Program-made: the position numbers and the translations under genes
Source of the DNA: Natrarchaeobaculum aegyptiacum
GTDB taxonomy: Archaea; Halobacteriota; Halobacteria; Halobacteriales; Natrialbaceae
Assembly (NCBI RefSeq): GCF_002156705.1
Contig: NZ_CP019893.1
Coordinates: 1,364,001 to 1,428,000 of the forward strand
Length of the DNA stretch: 64,000 bases
Reading direction: 5' to 3'
Shown here: positions 54,143 through 62,613 of the stretch, piece by piece
Layout: every line of letters starts with the position of its first letter
Position numbering within the stretch: the stretch's first letter is position 1
The notes under the pieces: generated by a model
Told to the model about the DNA's origin: nothing
The model's database searches: none
The model's input: only the letters and a program-made list of their open reading frames with translations

Positions 54143-54676
54143 ATGCCAGAGAGTCCGGATGCCGCGAGCGATCCGTCGGCCCGGTGGCAGTCGGATCGGA
54201 CGACGTTCCAGCGCGTCTACGACGTTCTCGTGGGGACGACCGATCCCGCGTCCGCACAGCAGTTCGCAACGCGGGCGGACTGTTCCGAAAACGGTGCTCG
54301 ACAGGCGCTCGAGCAACTCGTCGAGATGGGGATCGCCGATCGAACGGATACTCGTCCGCGCCAGTACGTCCGGAACGAGTCGTACCTCCGGTGGAAACGC
54401 GTCGAAACGCTCGCACGCGAACACAGCATCGGTGAGCTTCGGTCACGTCTCGACGACCTCATCACCGCGGATTCGGAGTTGCAGGACAGATACGACGTCC
54501 CGGACCCGAACGCGGTCGTCGTCTCCGACGATCCGGATACGGACCACGAGACGGTCCACGAACGCTGGGACGACCTCGCTGACTGGCGAACGATCCGTCG
54601 AGACATTCCGATCCTGAAACGCGCCGTCCGGCGGGCCGAATCGGCGAGCGACGGCCGCGTGAACTCGAGTTTGTGA
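54143..54676 (+). CDS. HTH protein (DUF7342-like)
   Basis: 177 residues. An N-terminal winged helix (TTFQRVYDVLVGTTDPASAQ, CSENGARQALEQLVEMGIAD, RPRQYVRNESYLRWKRVETL) is followed by a helical region with DDLADWRTIRRDIPILKRAV. It is probably DNA-binding. I recall the label DUF7342 for this haloarchaeal family. Target unknown; adjacent RaSEA is convergent. Confidence 0.75.
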   Translation: MPESPDAASDPSARWQSDRTTFQRVYDVLVGTTDPASAQQFATRADCSENGARQALEQLVEMGIADRTDTRPRQYVRNESYLRWKRVETLAREHSIGELRSRLDDLITADSELQDRYDVPDPNAVVVSDDPDTDHETVHERWDDLADWRTIRRDIPILKRAVRRAESASDGRVNSSL

Positions 54677-54713
54677 TGGACGGAGGCGAAAACGAACGTA
54701 ATCGGTACGGGGG

Positions 54714-55814
54714 TCAGTTCGTCAGCGGCTGGTTGAACCCGCGCTCGCGCTCGAGGACGGTCTCCCAGGTGAGTTCACAGTCACAGGAGACCTGCTCGAA
54801 GACGGTGGGGTCCTGTCGGAGGCCGAAGTCCTTGATTGCCTTCTGGACGAGGTCGTCGCACTCTTTGCAGTTGTGCGGGCCGCGGTCGGAGCCGTGGCCG
54901 ACGGGGTCGGAGACGACGATGGCGTCGACGTCGGCGGTCTGCTCTAAGACGTGGGCGACCGACCAGAGCCACGGCGGGCGATAGCCCCCGCGGAAGTAGA
55001 GGTCGTCGACCATCGTGTAGCGCTGGACGTTACAGGGGTTCATCGAGACGGTGTGACAGCCGGCAACGTCGGCACAGCGTTCGATCGAGGAGATCATGTC
55101 CTCGACGGCCTCGGATTCGGTGAGGAACGGCGGCTTCATCAGGAGATAGGCCTTGATCCCGGCATCGGCGTCCTCGCCCGCCTCCGAATCTGCGGCGGCG
55201 GCCTCCGCGCAGGCGTCCTCGAAGTCCGCGAAGTCGAAGTACTTGTTCACGCAGTCGTGACGGACCCGATCCGTGGCCGTCTCGAGGCCGATCGCCATGT
55301 CCGTGTCGATCCCGTGCTGGGTGAAGTCGCCGATCTTCTCGCGGGAGACGAAGTCCGGCAGCGACTCGAGGACGATCCGCTCGCGGTCGGCGAACGTCTC
55401 GGCGATGGCTTCTCGGGTGCGGGCGCCGACCTCGCGCTCGTCCAAAAAGGAGCCGGAGGTGTAGATCTTGATGAGTTCGGCAGGCTCGTCGGCGTTTTCA
55501 CTTTCGTGCTCGAGACAGACGTCGATCTGGTCCAGCAGGGCCTCGTGGGAGACGGAACCGCCGTCGACGCTCTCGGCGACGTAACCACACATCGTGCAGC
55601 CGCCGGCTCGAGCCCAGCGGCAGCCGCCGGTGTTGAGGATGATCGTGAGGCTCTGCTTGACCCCGTCGGGGGTGTTGTCCTCGTCGAGCCAGACGCGGGT
55701 AGGCTCGTGGGGGTCGTAACTGGCCTCCTTGCGCGAGCGGATCTCGCGCATCACCTGATTGTGGGCGTCCATGCCCTTGCCCTGCTCGTAGACCTCGGGC
55801 GTGGGAGTGCTCAT
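54714..55814 (-). CDS. raSEA: archaeosine biosynthesis radical SAM protein RaSEA
   Basis: 366 residues. The partner of ArcS in forming archaeosine: after ArcS adds lysine to preQ0 in tRNA, RaSEA uses radical SAM chemistry to cleave the adduct. The iron-sulfur ligands are Cys65, Cys73 and Cys76 in GGCRWARAGGCTMCGY, an Elp3-like spacing. YTSGSFLDEREVGARTREAI, DMAIGLETATDRVRHDCVNK and MNPCNVQRYTMVDDLYFRGG are family blocks. Two further cysteine pairs lie near the C-terminus (HNCKECD, CDCELTWE). The ATG at 55814 is chosen. Confidence 0.93.
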   Translation of the reverse strand: MSTPTPEVYEQGKGMDAHNQVMREIRSRKEASYDPHEPTRVWLDEDNTPDGVKQSLTIILNTGGCRWARAGGCTMCGYVAESVDGGSVSHEALLDQIDVCLEHESENADEPAELIKIYTSGSFLDEREVGARTREAIAETFADRERIVLESLPDFVSREKIGDFTQHGIDTDMAIGLETATDRVRHDCVNKYFDFADFEDACAEAAAADSEAGEDADAGIKAYLLMKPPFLTESEAVEDMISSIERCADVAGCHTVSMNPCNVQRYTMVDDLYFRGGYRPPWLWSVAHVLEQTADVDAIVVSDPVGHGSDRGPHNCKECDDLVQKAIKDFGLRQDPTVFEQVSCDCELTWETVLERERGFNQPLTN

Positions 55815-55902
55815 TACTCGATCTGAGCGGCCCAGCAGGTAAAGCCCCTGCGCCTCGCCACTGGTCAGATACGAGTTCGGCGCTGCAGAGACATCAGTTC
55901 GC

Positions 55903-56221
55903 AACACCACGAAAGCCCCCGTCTCGCTCGACCATCCGCGGCTCGTTGTCGTTCGAGAGAGCGAAGCTCTCTCGTGATGACCAAAGACCTCCGGTCTTTC
56001 GAACCACGGTCCTCGCTTCGCTGCGGTCCTTACGTCGCCGAGGATGGACCGACCGAGACGGCCCCTTTCATTCCCACCCGTGTCGACTGCTCGAGCAAGC
56101 TACGTGGGTGGGAATGAAAGGGGCTGCCCTGGTCGCTGAGCGAGACGACGTAAGCACCGCAACATTGTGAGGAGCGCAGCGAGTCGCAGCCAGCGACCAG
56201 GGCAGGGGCTTTCGTGGTGTT
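55903..56221. mobile_element. 319-bp MITE-like element with terminal and nested inverted repeats
   Basis: 17-bp perfect terminal repeats AACACCACGAAAGCCCC (55903-55919) and its complement (56205-56221). Inside are a two-hairpin module at 55954-56001 also found at the tnpB 3' end, a 19-bp inverted repeat GCCCCTTTCATTCCCACCC (56061-56079 with 56106-56124), and a 14-bp one TGCCCTGGTCGCTG (56125-56138 with 56191-56204). No open frame of substance. It sits between the divergent raSEA and nadK genes. Confidence 0.6.
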
Positions 56222-56310
56222 CATCGGCGACCAATCGAAACATGGTTCGCAGAACAATCGCACGACTAGCGACGCGTCTTTTTTGACGACGGCCGCGCAA
56301 TCGGAAGGCG

Positions 56311-57177
56311 ATGGACGTCGCCGTCGGCATCGTCGCCCAGCGAGGAAACGAGCGCGCACAGAGACTCGCCGGAACCCTCCTCGAGACGCTCGAGCGGGAC
56401 CACGGCGCTGACGTGGTGGTGGACGAGGCGACCGCCAGCGCGGCGGCTGCCGACGCGACGGACGAAACGGACGACCTCCCCGGCGTCGCCGTCGAGGAGA
56501 TGGCCGACCGTGACCTCGTGGTCAGCATCGGCGGCGACGGCACTCTCCTCTTCGTCGCTCGAGCGATCGGTTCGACACCGCTCGTGGGTGTCAACCTCGG
56601 AGAAGTGGGCTTTCTCAACGCAGTCGATCCTGCAGACGCGGAGGCCGTGGTCACCGATCTCGTCACGATCATCGAGGCTGGCGACCCGGTCCCCGGTCGC
56701 GACCTCGTCCGCCTCGAGGCGAGCGCTGCCGGCGAGTCGTGGATCCTCGAGCCAGCGCTCAACGAGGTGCTCGTCCACGGGCCGCGACGGGGCCACAGCG
56801 GCGGGGCGACGATCGAGATCCGCGTCGACGGGACACAGTACGTCGAGACCCACGCCGACGGGGTTCTCGTGGCGACGCCGACCGGTTCGACCGCCTACAA
56901 CCTGAGCGAGGGCGGGCCGCTGGTCCACCCCGATGCGGACGCACTCGTCGTCACGGGGATGGCCCCCACCGAGCCGATAGCACCGCTGGTCGTCGATCAG
57001 GACGCGAGTCTCTCGATCACGGTCTCGAACGCCCCCGAGGCGTTCGTGATCGGCGACGGGCGCAACCGTCGAGCGGTCGAGCCCCCAGTGACGGTCGCGG
57101 TGTCGACCGCCGACGAACCAGGGAAACTCGTCGGCCCGGAGTCGAACGTCTTCGAGGCGCTCGAGAAACTCGAGTGA
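56311..57177 (+). CDS. nadK: NAD kinase
   Basis: 288 residues. It phosphorylates NAD+ to NADP+. The GGDGT motif is in LVVSIGGDGTLLFVARAIGS, followed by VNLGEVGFLNAV, the NE(V) motif in PALNEVLV, and DGVLVATPTGSTAYNLSEGG. Full length. The spacing between the N-terminal strand and GGDGT contains an acidic insert (ASAAAADATDETDDLPG). Confidence 0.95.
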   Translation: MDVAVGIVAQRGNERAQRLAGTLLETLERDHGADVVVDEATASAAAADATDETDDLPGVAVEEMADRDLVVSIGGDGTLLFVARAIGSTPLVGVNLGEVGFLNAVDPADAEAVVTDLVTIIEAGDPVPGRDLVRLEASAAGESWILEPALNEVLVHGPRRGHSGGATIEIRVDGTQYVETHADGVLVATPTGSTAYNLSEGGPLVHPDADALVVTGMAPTEPIAPLVVDQDASLSITVSNAPEAFVIGDGRNRRAVEPPVTVAVSTADEPGKLVGPESNVFEALEKLE

Positions 57178-57192
57178 GCCCGATCAGTTCGA

Positions 57193-57837
57193 TCACCCCG
57201 CGTCGACCAGCCGCCCGAGCTGTGACGGCGGCACCGCCCCGCGGGCGACGCGCCCGTCGGCGACGAACGTCGGCACGCCGGTGATCCCGCGTCGATGGGC
57301 GTCGGCGAACCGGTCCTCGAGAGACGCGCGCAGGTCGTCGTCAGCGATTGCAGTCCTGATCCCCTCGCTCGAGAGCCCAACGCGGTCGGCGAGGTCGGCC
57401 AGTACGTCGACCTCGCCGATGTCGCGTTCGTCCTGCCAGAGCGCGGTGTAGATCGCCTCGTCGAACGCGGGCCACGTCTGGGGATGCTCCCGAGCGACGT
57501 ACAGCGAGGCCTGCTGGGCCGGCAGCGAGTCGACCTCGATCGCGAGTTCCTGTGCCATCTCGACGCCGTACTCCGCCTGCAGTCGACGGACGTTCTGGCG
57601 GGCCTGCTCGTAGTAGGCATCGTCCTTACCATCGTCGGCGTCGTGATCGATCGAGCCGTCCGGGTTCCGCTTGTCTCGACGCAGATCGAACGGGTGCCAC
57701 TCGAGCGCGAGCGGTTCGGTACGCTGCTCGCGGTACTGGGCGAGCGATCGTGTGCCGAGATAACAGAATGGGCAAACGTAGTCGGCGTAGACCGTGAGCC
57801 GGTCGGTCGCCCCGGGAGTCGACGGGGTGTCAGACAT
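57193..57837 (-). CDS. DsbA/FrnE family thioredoxin-fold oxidoreductase
   Basis: 214 residues. The active site CPFC is in VYADYVCPFCYLGTRSLAQY. The all-helical insert and the cis-proline region GITGVPTFVADGRVARG are in place. FrnE-type proteins catalyse disulfide exchange or isomerisation in the cytoplasm. No signal peptide is seen, so it is cytoplasmic. Confidence 0.9.
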   Translation of the reverse strand: MSDTPSTPGATDRLTVYADYVCPFCYLGTRSLAQYREQRTEPLALEWHPFDLRRDKRNPDGSIDHDADDGKDDAYYEQARQNVRRLQAEYGVEMAQELAIEVDSLPAQQASLYVAREHPQTWPAFDEAIYTALWQDERDIGEVDVLADLADRVGLSSEGIRTAIADDDLRASLEDRFADAHRRGITGVPTFVADGRVARGAVPPSQLGRLVDAG

Positions 57838-57915
57838 ACCTGCGATAGGAGGCGTCGACGGAAAAACGACCGGACGCCGGCAGTCTGGCCCGCGTCGGGT
57901 GTGGGCCGACTCGAG

Positions 57916-58746
57916 TTACGCGCCGTCGCGGTTGGACGGATCGGCTGCGGAGTCAGCACCGACGACATCGGCATCCGCGTCTGCGTCCCTGTCGACCGAC
58001 ACCGGCAGGTTCGGATCCCGGTACGGGTTGTGCCCGTAGGCCGGAAGCTCGTCCTCGAGTTGCTCTTTCAACACGCGCCGAAGGCGATTGAGGCTCGTCG
58101 TGTCGAGGCCGTGTTTCGACGCGAGTCGCTTGAACGTCGGCTCGTCGGTGACGTCGTGCGCACGGTACTCGGCGAACAGCTCTTCCATGCGGTCGGCCGA
58201 CAGCGACTGGACGTCGACGTCGTCCAGTCCGAAGTACTGTCGCCGATCGACGTCGACAACGTGGCGAATGACGACCAGCGCGACCTTCTCGATCGCCCGC
58301 TGGCTCCCGAACTCGGTGAGGTCGATCTCGTCCATCACACCGAGCGCAAGATCGCGCTGCCACGGCGTCACCTCGAGGGCGTTACACAGCGCCTGCGTCG
58401 TTCGCAGGCGATCGAGGTGGTGGGCACGCTCGCTGTAGCCCGGCGTCGCGGCGTGCTGTTCGTCGTGGAGGCGGCGAACGCTCTCGGAGAGATCCCCGTC
58501 GGGCGACTCCGCCCGCCCGATCACCGTTGCACTCGGCGTGACGACCCCCCAGCGCCGGACCGTCGCGTCCCGCTGGGCCGCCGCTCGAGAGAGCGAGCCC
58601 GCTCCCGGCCGGGTCTCGAGGTGGTGCGTCGACTCCTGCTCCGGCGTGACGCCGCCATCGGCTCGAAGATCCGACGAGGATCGCGAACCGTCGGTCTGGA
58701 GGGGCTCACCGCGACCGGCGTCGGGCGCGGATCCGTCGGGTTGCAT
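57916..58746 (-). CDS. rpoeps: DNA-directed RNA polymerase subunit epsilon (haloarchaeal)
   Basis: 276 residues. An acidic, disordered N-terminus of about 60 residues precedes VRRWGVVTPSATVIGRAESP, TPGYSERAHHLDRLRTTQAL, CNALEVTPWQRDLALGVMDE and GSQRAIEKVALVVIRHVVDV. The helical core resembles a cyclin/TFB-like fold. Haloarchaeal genomes annotate this family as RNA polymerase subunit epsilon; direct evidence of that role is thin. The gene is preceded by an unusual array of repeated promoter-like blocks. Confidence 0.72.
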   Translation of the reverse strand: MQPDGSAPDAGRGEPLQTDGSRSSSDLRADGGVTPEQESTHHLETRPGAGSLSRAAAQRDATVRRWGVVTPSATVIGRAESPDGDLSESVRRLHDEQHAATPGYSERAHHLDRLRTTQALCNALEVTPWQRDLALGVMDEIDLTEFGSQRAIEKVALVVIRHVVDVDRRQYFGLDDVDVQSLSADRMEELFAEYRAHDVTDEPTFKRLASKHGLDTTSLNRLRRVLKEQLEDELPAYGHNPYRDPNLPVSVDRDADADADVVGADSAADPSNRDGA

Positions 58747-58992
58747 CTCGTCTGAGGGTCAGCGGGCGAGACTGAAAAAAGCTCGTGCTCGTTCGCGTAC
58801 GCCGTCAGGTTTGTTCGGCCGTAGGATCGTCGAACGCGGACGCGAGCACGGTGGCGGTCTCTCCACACCGCACCCATCGGAATTGTCCGCTCTGGAACTC
58901 GAGTCGGTGTTCGACGCTCGAGCGCTGTCTGAAGTATCGACTCGACGGAGTGGCAACTCGACGGTGATGAGCCACCTTCGAAAATCCCTTCG

Positions 58993-59536
58993 TAGCTCTA
59001 CCTTGTGACCAGAGGTACGTAAAGAGCGTCGGCGGTCGACGTCGCTCACGGGGTGAAATCTCGGGCTCGTCGCCCGAAGAAAGTCGTCGCGTCGACAGCG
59101 GCCGCTCGAAACTCGTGAGCGCGTGAGAACGGCCGTCTTCCCGCCATAGCTCCACCTTGTGACCAGAAGTACTTAAAGAACGAAGGCAGCTTGCAACTGA
59201 GAGACGCGGGTTCGAATCGACGAGACCGTCGACAGTAGCTACTCGAGAGCTGTAGAGACTGCGAGAACGGCCGTCTTCCCGTCATAGCTCCACCTTGTGA
59301 CCAGAAGTACTTAAAGGAAATACGCTCCACCGGTCCGACCACGGCCCCGAGTCGACCGACACCGTGTCTCGAGTCGACCGACACCGTGTCTCGAGTCGAC
59401 CGACACCGTGTCTCGAGTCGACCGACACCGTGTCTCGAGTCGACGAACGTCGACAGCAGTCGCTCGAGGTTCGTGAGTACGTGAGAACGACCGGCCTCCC
59501 GTCATAGCTCTACCTTGTGACCAGAGGTACTTAAAT
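58993..59536 (-). repeat. four copies of a 32-bp promoter-like block
   Basis: On the minus strand each reads TTTAAGTACTTCTGGTCACA then AGGTGGAGCTA, with one to four differences between copies, at 58993-59024, 59147-59178, 59285-59316 and 59505-59536. TTTAAGTA is a good haloarchaeal TATA box. Copies 2-4 are followed by a further shared stretch, GGGAAGACGGCCGTTCTC or a close variant. All point toward rpoeps. Spacing is 154, 138 and 220 bases. Confidence 0.75.
59349..59436. repeat. 22-bp tandem repeat, four copies
   Basis: GAGTCGACCGACACCGTGTC plus TC, four exact copies at 59349, 59371, 59393 and 59415, then a partial copy. It lies between the third and fourth promoter-like blocks and explains their wider spacing. 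Confidence 0.9.
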
Positions 59537-59563
59537 GAGGGTCGGGCAGCCGACAGGCGAGCG

Positions 59564-60541
59564 TCAGCCCCGACTCGCGTCGATCAGGTCGTCGACGAAC
59601 GCGTCCAGTCGGTCCCGATCCGGGCCACCACGAGCGTGGATCGACGGATCGATCGCTCGCGGCGGGGTGGCGAACGACCGGCCGACGAGGTCGCCCACGA
59701 CCTCGCTCCCCTCGCCGCGGCGCTTCCGCTCGAGCAGGTCGCGAGCCCGGTCGATCCGGTCGGCGTCGAAGACCGTGGGTGCTTGCTCGTCGAGGAACGC
59801 CTCGAACTCGAGGGCGGGCAGGTCGTGATCGCCCCGCTCGCCGGTTGCGAGCAGGTAGCGGGCGGACATCGCCGCCCGGCAGACCGTGAGGTTGCGTTTG
59901 ACCGTTCGGTCCGTGGCGGTCTCGGCGTATCGCTCGTCGTCGGCGTCGATCCGTGTCGTCCCGTCGGGTGCGTCGACGAGGAAACCGTCGTCGTCTCGCT
60001 CGCGGATGGGATAGACTTCGCCGTCGCGCACGAGGTGACAGGAGAGGTACTTCCGGTAGTTGTTCCTCGCGATCGCCCGCCAGTCGTGGTACAACTCGAT
60101 CGGATCGAAGGTCCGTTCGACGAACGCGCGGAGCGGGGCAGGGTCGACGGTCGTCCGATAGCGAACGGGACTTCGGAGGAGGTCGATCGCCCCCTGGTTG
60201 GACTCGGCGAGCAACCGGGCGAACGTGGTGACGTCCCAGCCGTGGCACTCGAGGTCGACAGTCGGCGCGTTGCCCCGGTCACCGTCGTCGTCAGAATCTG
60301 GCTCACTCGAGTCGTCGAGCACCGTCGGTGGCCCCTCGAGGTGGGCGTACCGGCGCAAATCGGTCGCGACGAAGACGAACCCGACGTCGTAGTCGCTGTC
60401 GGGTCCGGCCGCCCCCCAGGCGTGACTCCCGCGGGCGGCCGCGAAGACGATCGAGACGTCGTGGCGGCGCTCGAGGCTCGAGAGGGTGTCCTCGACGGCC
60501 GCGTGGACTGCTGGTGGGATCGAAGGCCGGGGAGCGGGCAT
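59564..60541 (-). CDS. nucleotidyltransferase-fold protein (COG3541/YcgL-like)
   Basis: 325 residues. The polymerase-beta-like motif is IVFAAARGSHAWGAAGPDSD then YDVGFVFV, with the paired Asp of a nucleotidyltransferase (DSDYD). The long C-terminal region includes LLAESNQGAIDLLRSPVRYR and KRNLTVCRAAMSARYLLATG, matching the COG3541 family linked to RNA repair or tRNA-like chemistry in some bacteria. Substrate unknown. An acidic insert is present near residue 90. Confidence 0.82.
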   Translation of the reverse strand: MPAPRPSIPPAVHAAVEDTLSSLERRHDVSIVFAAARGSHAWGAAGPDSDYDVGFVFVATDLRRYAHLEGPPTVLDDSSEPDSDDDGDRGNAPTVDLECHGWDVTTFARLLAESNQGAIDLLRSPVRYRTTVDPAPLRAFVERTFDPIELYHDWRAIARNNYRKYLSCHLVRDGEVYPIRERDDDGFLVDAPDGTTRIDADDERYAETATDRTVKRNLTVCRAAMSARYLLATGERGDHDLPALEFEAFLDEQAPTVFDADRIDRARDLLERKRRGEGSEVVGDLVGRSFATPPRAIDPSIHARGGPDRDRLDAFVDDLIDASRG

Positions 60542-60574
60542 CGGTGAGACGGACGGGTCGAACGGTAAAAACGA

Positions 60575-60763
60575 TCAGGTCGATCGCGAACCGGGATACT
60601 CGTGGCCGACCACGAGCGCGACCACGTTCACGACGAGAAGGCCGAGAAACAGCGAGAAGGTGAACGCGGAGTCGAGGCCGAGGAGAAAGACCGGAACGTA
60701 CGTCAGCGGCATGACGGTGGCGACCCAGAAGCTTGCAGCGGTGATGGCATCGCGTAGACGCAT
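60575..60763 (-). CDS. small two-helix membrane protein
   Basis: 62 residues with helices FWVATVMPLTYVPVFLLGL and FSLFLGLLVVNVVALVVG and a short polar tail. Codon bias is typical. The start follows the preceding small gene's stop by four bases, so the two form an operon. Function unknown. Confidence 0.68.
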   Translation of the reverse strand: MRLRDAITAASFWVATVMPLTYVPVFLLGLDSAFTFSLFLGLLVVNVVALVVGHEYPGSRST

Positions 60764-60767
60764 CACC

Positions 60768-60968
60768 CTAGCGCATCGAGTCGAGGCCGACGAAGGAGTC
60801 CTCGTGGGCCGAGATCCAGGTCGTCATGAGTTGTTCCTCGCTGGCGTTCCGGGGGAAGATCGCACACTCGTCCGGTGCATCGTCGTTCTCGACGGTGACG
60901 ACGTCGAGTTCGAGGGCGTCCCGCGGGGGTTCGTCCATCCGTGGTCGGGTGTCACCGTTAGAGGTCAT
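60768..60968 (-). CDS. small acidic haloarchaeal protein (DUF7511-like)
   Basis: 66 residues: LDVVTVENDDAPDECAIFPR, then ASEEQLMTTWISAHEDSFVG. The ECAIFPR and TTWISA blocks are what I remember as the DUF7511 signature. It is co-transcribed with the small membrane protein. Function unknown. Confidence 0.75.
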   Translation of the reverse strand: MTSNGDTRPRMDEPPRDALELDVVTVENDDAPDECAIFPRNASEEQLMTTWISAHEDSFVGLDSMR

Positions 60969-61023
60969 CGGTCGGTCGACCCCGACTACCCCGGTACGGG
61001 TAATTGTTATCCAGTAGTTTACA

Positions 61024-61054
61024 GTCCACTGGGGGCAAATTTTCCCCGGTGGAC
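61024..61054 (-). terminator. stem-loop between htrA and the small-protein operon
   Basis: GTCCACTGGGG (61024-61034) and CCCCGGTGGAC (61044-61054) form an 11-bp stem with one T-G pair around a nine-base loop containing CAAATTTT. It lies about 190 bases after the protease stop on the same strand. It could be a terminator, or a structured element in the leader of the DUF7511 gene. Confidence 0.4.
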
Positions 61055-61241
61055 GGGAGAAGAAGAGGCAGGAGCCGGGTATCTGGAATTTCCGGCATAC
61101 GATGACTATCGCGTCGATCGGGACCGTCTTAGCGGAGCGTTAGCGAAACGTTAGTGAGAACGTAACCAGCCGTTTCCGCAGGTGGATCGTCGATCACAGT
61201 CCCGTCGTGGTCGCCCCCACCTCGAGCCGCCGCAGACGCGA

Positions 61242-62351
61242 TCAGTTCTCGGGGCGTTCACCGAGCGCAAGCGGCTCGGTAACCTCCCGACCGTCGCGCC
61301 AGATGCGCAGGTCGATGGTCTGGTCCGGACTCGTCTCGAGTGCGAGGAACGTCGAGAGGGCGTGGCGATCCGGAATCGGCTCGTCGTCCATCTGGACGAT
61401 GACGTCCCCGCCGACGGGGACCGGTTCGCCGCCCCGTTCGACGAGGCCGTCGGCACCCTCGAGAACCCCATCGGCGGGACCGTCGGAGATGACGTCGGTG
61501 ACCATGATACCGGTCGCTTCCGGCAGGTCGTTTTCCTCGGCGATGACGCGGTCGACCGTCGCGAGGTGGATACCCATGTACGAGTGGCGAAACTCGCCGT
61601 CCTCGATCAGGGTGGGAACGACGCGACTGGCCAGCGCGGCGGAAATGGCGAAGCCGATGTTGTTGCCGCCGCCGGCGTGGACGACGCCCACGACGTCGCC
61701 GTCGAGGTCGACCAGCGGGCCGCCGCTGTTACCCGGGTTGACCGCGGCGTCCGTCTGGACGACGTTGGGGAACGAGAAGTTGCGTCCGGGCGCGTCTGTC
61801 GTGCGATCGACGCCGCTGACGATGCCGGCCGACATCGACCCCTCGAGCCCGAAGGGGTTGCCGATGGCGAGGACCTGCTGACCGACGACGGGGTGTTCGG
61901 CGCTGAACGACAGCGGTGTCGTCGACTCGGGAACGTGGTCGACTTCGAGAACTGCGAGGTCGCTAAAGCGGTCCGTGCCGACGAGGCGGGACCCCGACCA
62001 GTCGCCGGTGAGGTACTGGAGTTCGACTGCCTCGGCACCGGCGACGACGTGATCGTTCGTGACGACGTGGCGGTCGTCGACGACGAATCCGGAGCCTTCG
62101 CCGCGGCCTTCGGCGTCGGACGTCGGATCCTCGACGCCGAACGCCCGGACCTGCGTGACCGAGTCGATGACGGCCTCGTAGACGTCGGTGAACGCCGAGC
62201 CCTCGGCGACGTTGTCCCGGTCGATCTGGTGGGAGGAACTGCCGTCGATCTGGCTTCTGGAACGGGGCTCTGCACAGCCGGCGACGGCCGCCGAGAGGCC
62301 GGCCCCTGCGAGGGCCAGAAAGCCCCGACGGTCCAGCCGATTCGTCCTCAT
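61242..62351 (-). CDS. HtrA/DegP-like serine protease lipoprotein with PDZ domain
   Basis: 369 residues. A Tat signal (DRRGFLALAGAGLSAAVAGC) with lipobox Cys26 anchors it outside the cell membrane. The trypsin-like domain has the triad His101 (TNDHVV), Asp131 (SDLAVL) and Ser209 (GNSGGPL). IGNPFGLEGSMSAGIVSGVD is the HtrA signature. One PDZ domain follows (about 260-360, YMGIHLATVDRV and GDVIVQMDDEPIPD). It is expected to degrade or refold damaged surface proteins. Confidence 0.93.
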   Translation of the reverse strand: MRTNRLDRRGFLALAGAGLSAAVAGCAEPRSRSQIDGSSSHQIDRDNVAEGSAFTDVYEAVIDSVTQVRAFGVEDPTSDAEGRGEGSGFVVDDRHVVTNDHVVAGAEAVELQYLTGDWSGSRLVGTDRFSDLAVLEVDHVPESTTPLSFSAEHPVVGQQVLAIGNPFGLEGSMSAGIVSGVDRTTDAPGRNFSFPNVVQTDAAVNPGNSGGPLVDLDGDVVGVVHAGGGNNIGFAISAALASRVVPTLIEDGEFRHSYMGIHLATVDRVIAEENDLPEATGIMVTDVISDGPADGVLEGADGLVERGGEPVPVGGDVIVQMDDEPIPDRHALSTFLALETSPDQTIDLRIWRDGREVTEPLALGERPEN

Positions 62352-62613
62352 GTGCGGGCGAAAGGATCCCTGCTATTTCAACCCGGGTGTCTTTGAGCAG
62401 CGGAGACCCGGCGACCACGACTTCCGGCCGGAACCCGAACGACTCGAGCACCGGGTGATTCCCCGCCGCTCGCTTCGAGTCGTCCTCCCGTGAAGATAAG
62501 TCACTCCACCGCCGATGGGCGGGCATGAACGCCCGCGAGACCCACACGAGAGGTCCCCCCGTGCTCGAGTCGTCAGCAGTCGCGACGTTACCCGGTGTCT
62601 GCGGTGGTCGGCG

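Larger units (their letters stand above)
58747..59563. other. 817-bp non-coding region upstream of rpoeps
   Basis: No gene supported on either strand; the frames are serine- and arginine-rich and lack acidic character. It contains the four 32-bp blocks (58993-59536) and the 22-bp repeats (59349-59436). The last 230 bases before rpoeps carry no further recognisable signal. Confidence 0.6.

Noticed and set aside
59046-59384. Minus-strand frame spanning two of the promoter-like blocks, with ATG right after GGTGGAGCT
   Set aside because: The frame is arginine/serine-rich and reads through a promoter-like block, and the copies encode different, unrelated continuations. Repeated coding starts are less likely than repeated promoters.
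59349-59436. CRISPR-like short repeats
   Set aside because: The 22-bp units abut directly without spacers, so this is a simple tandem repeat.
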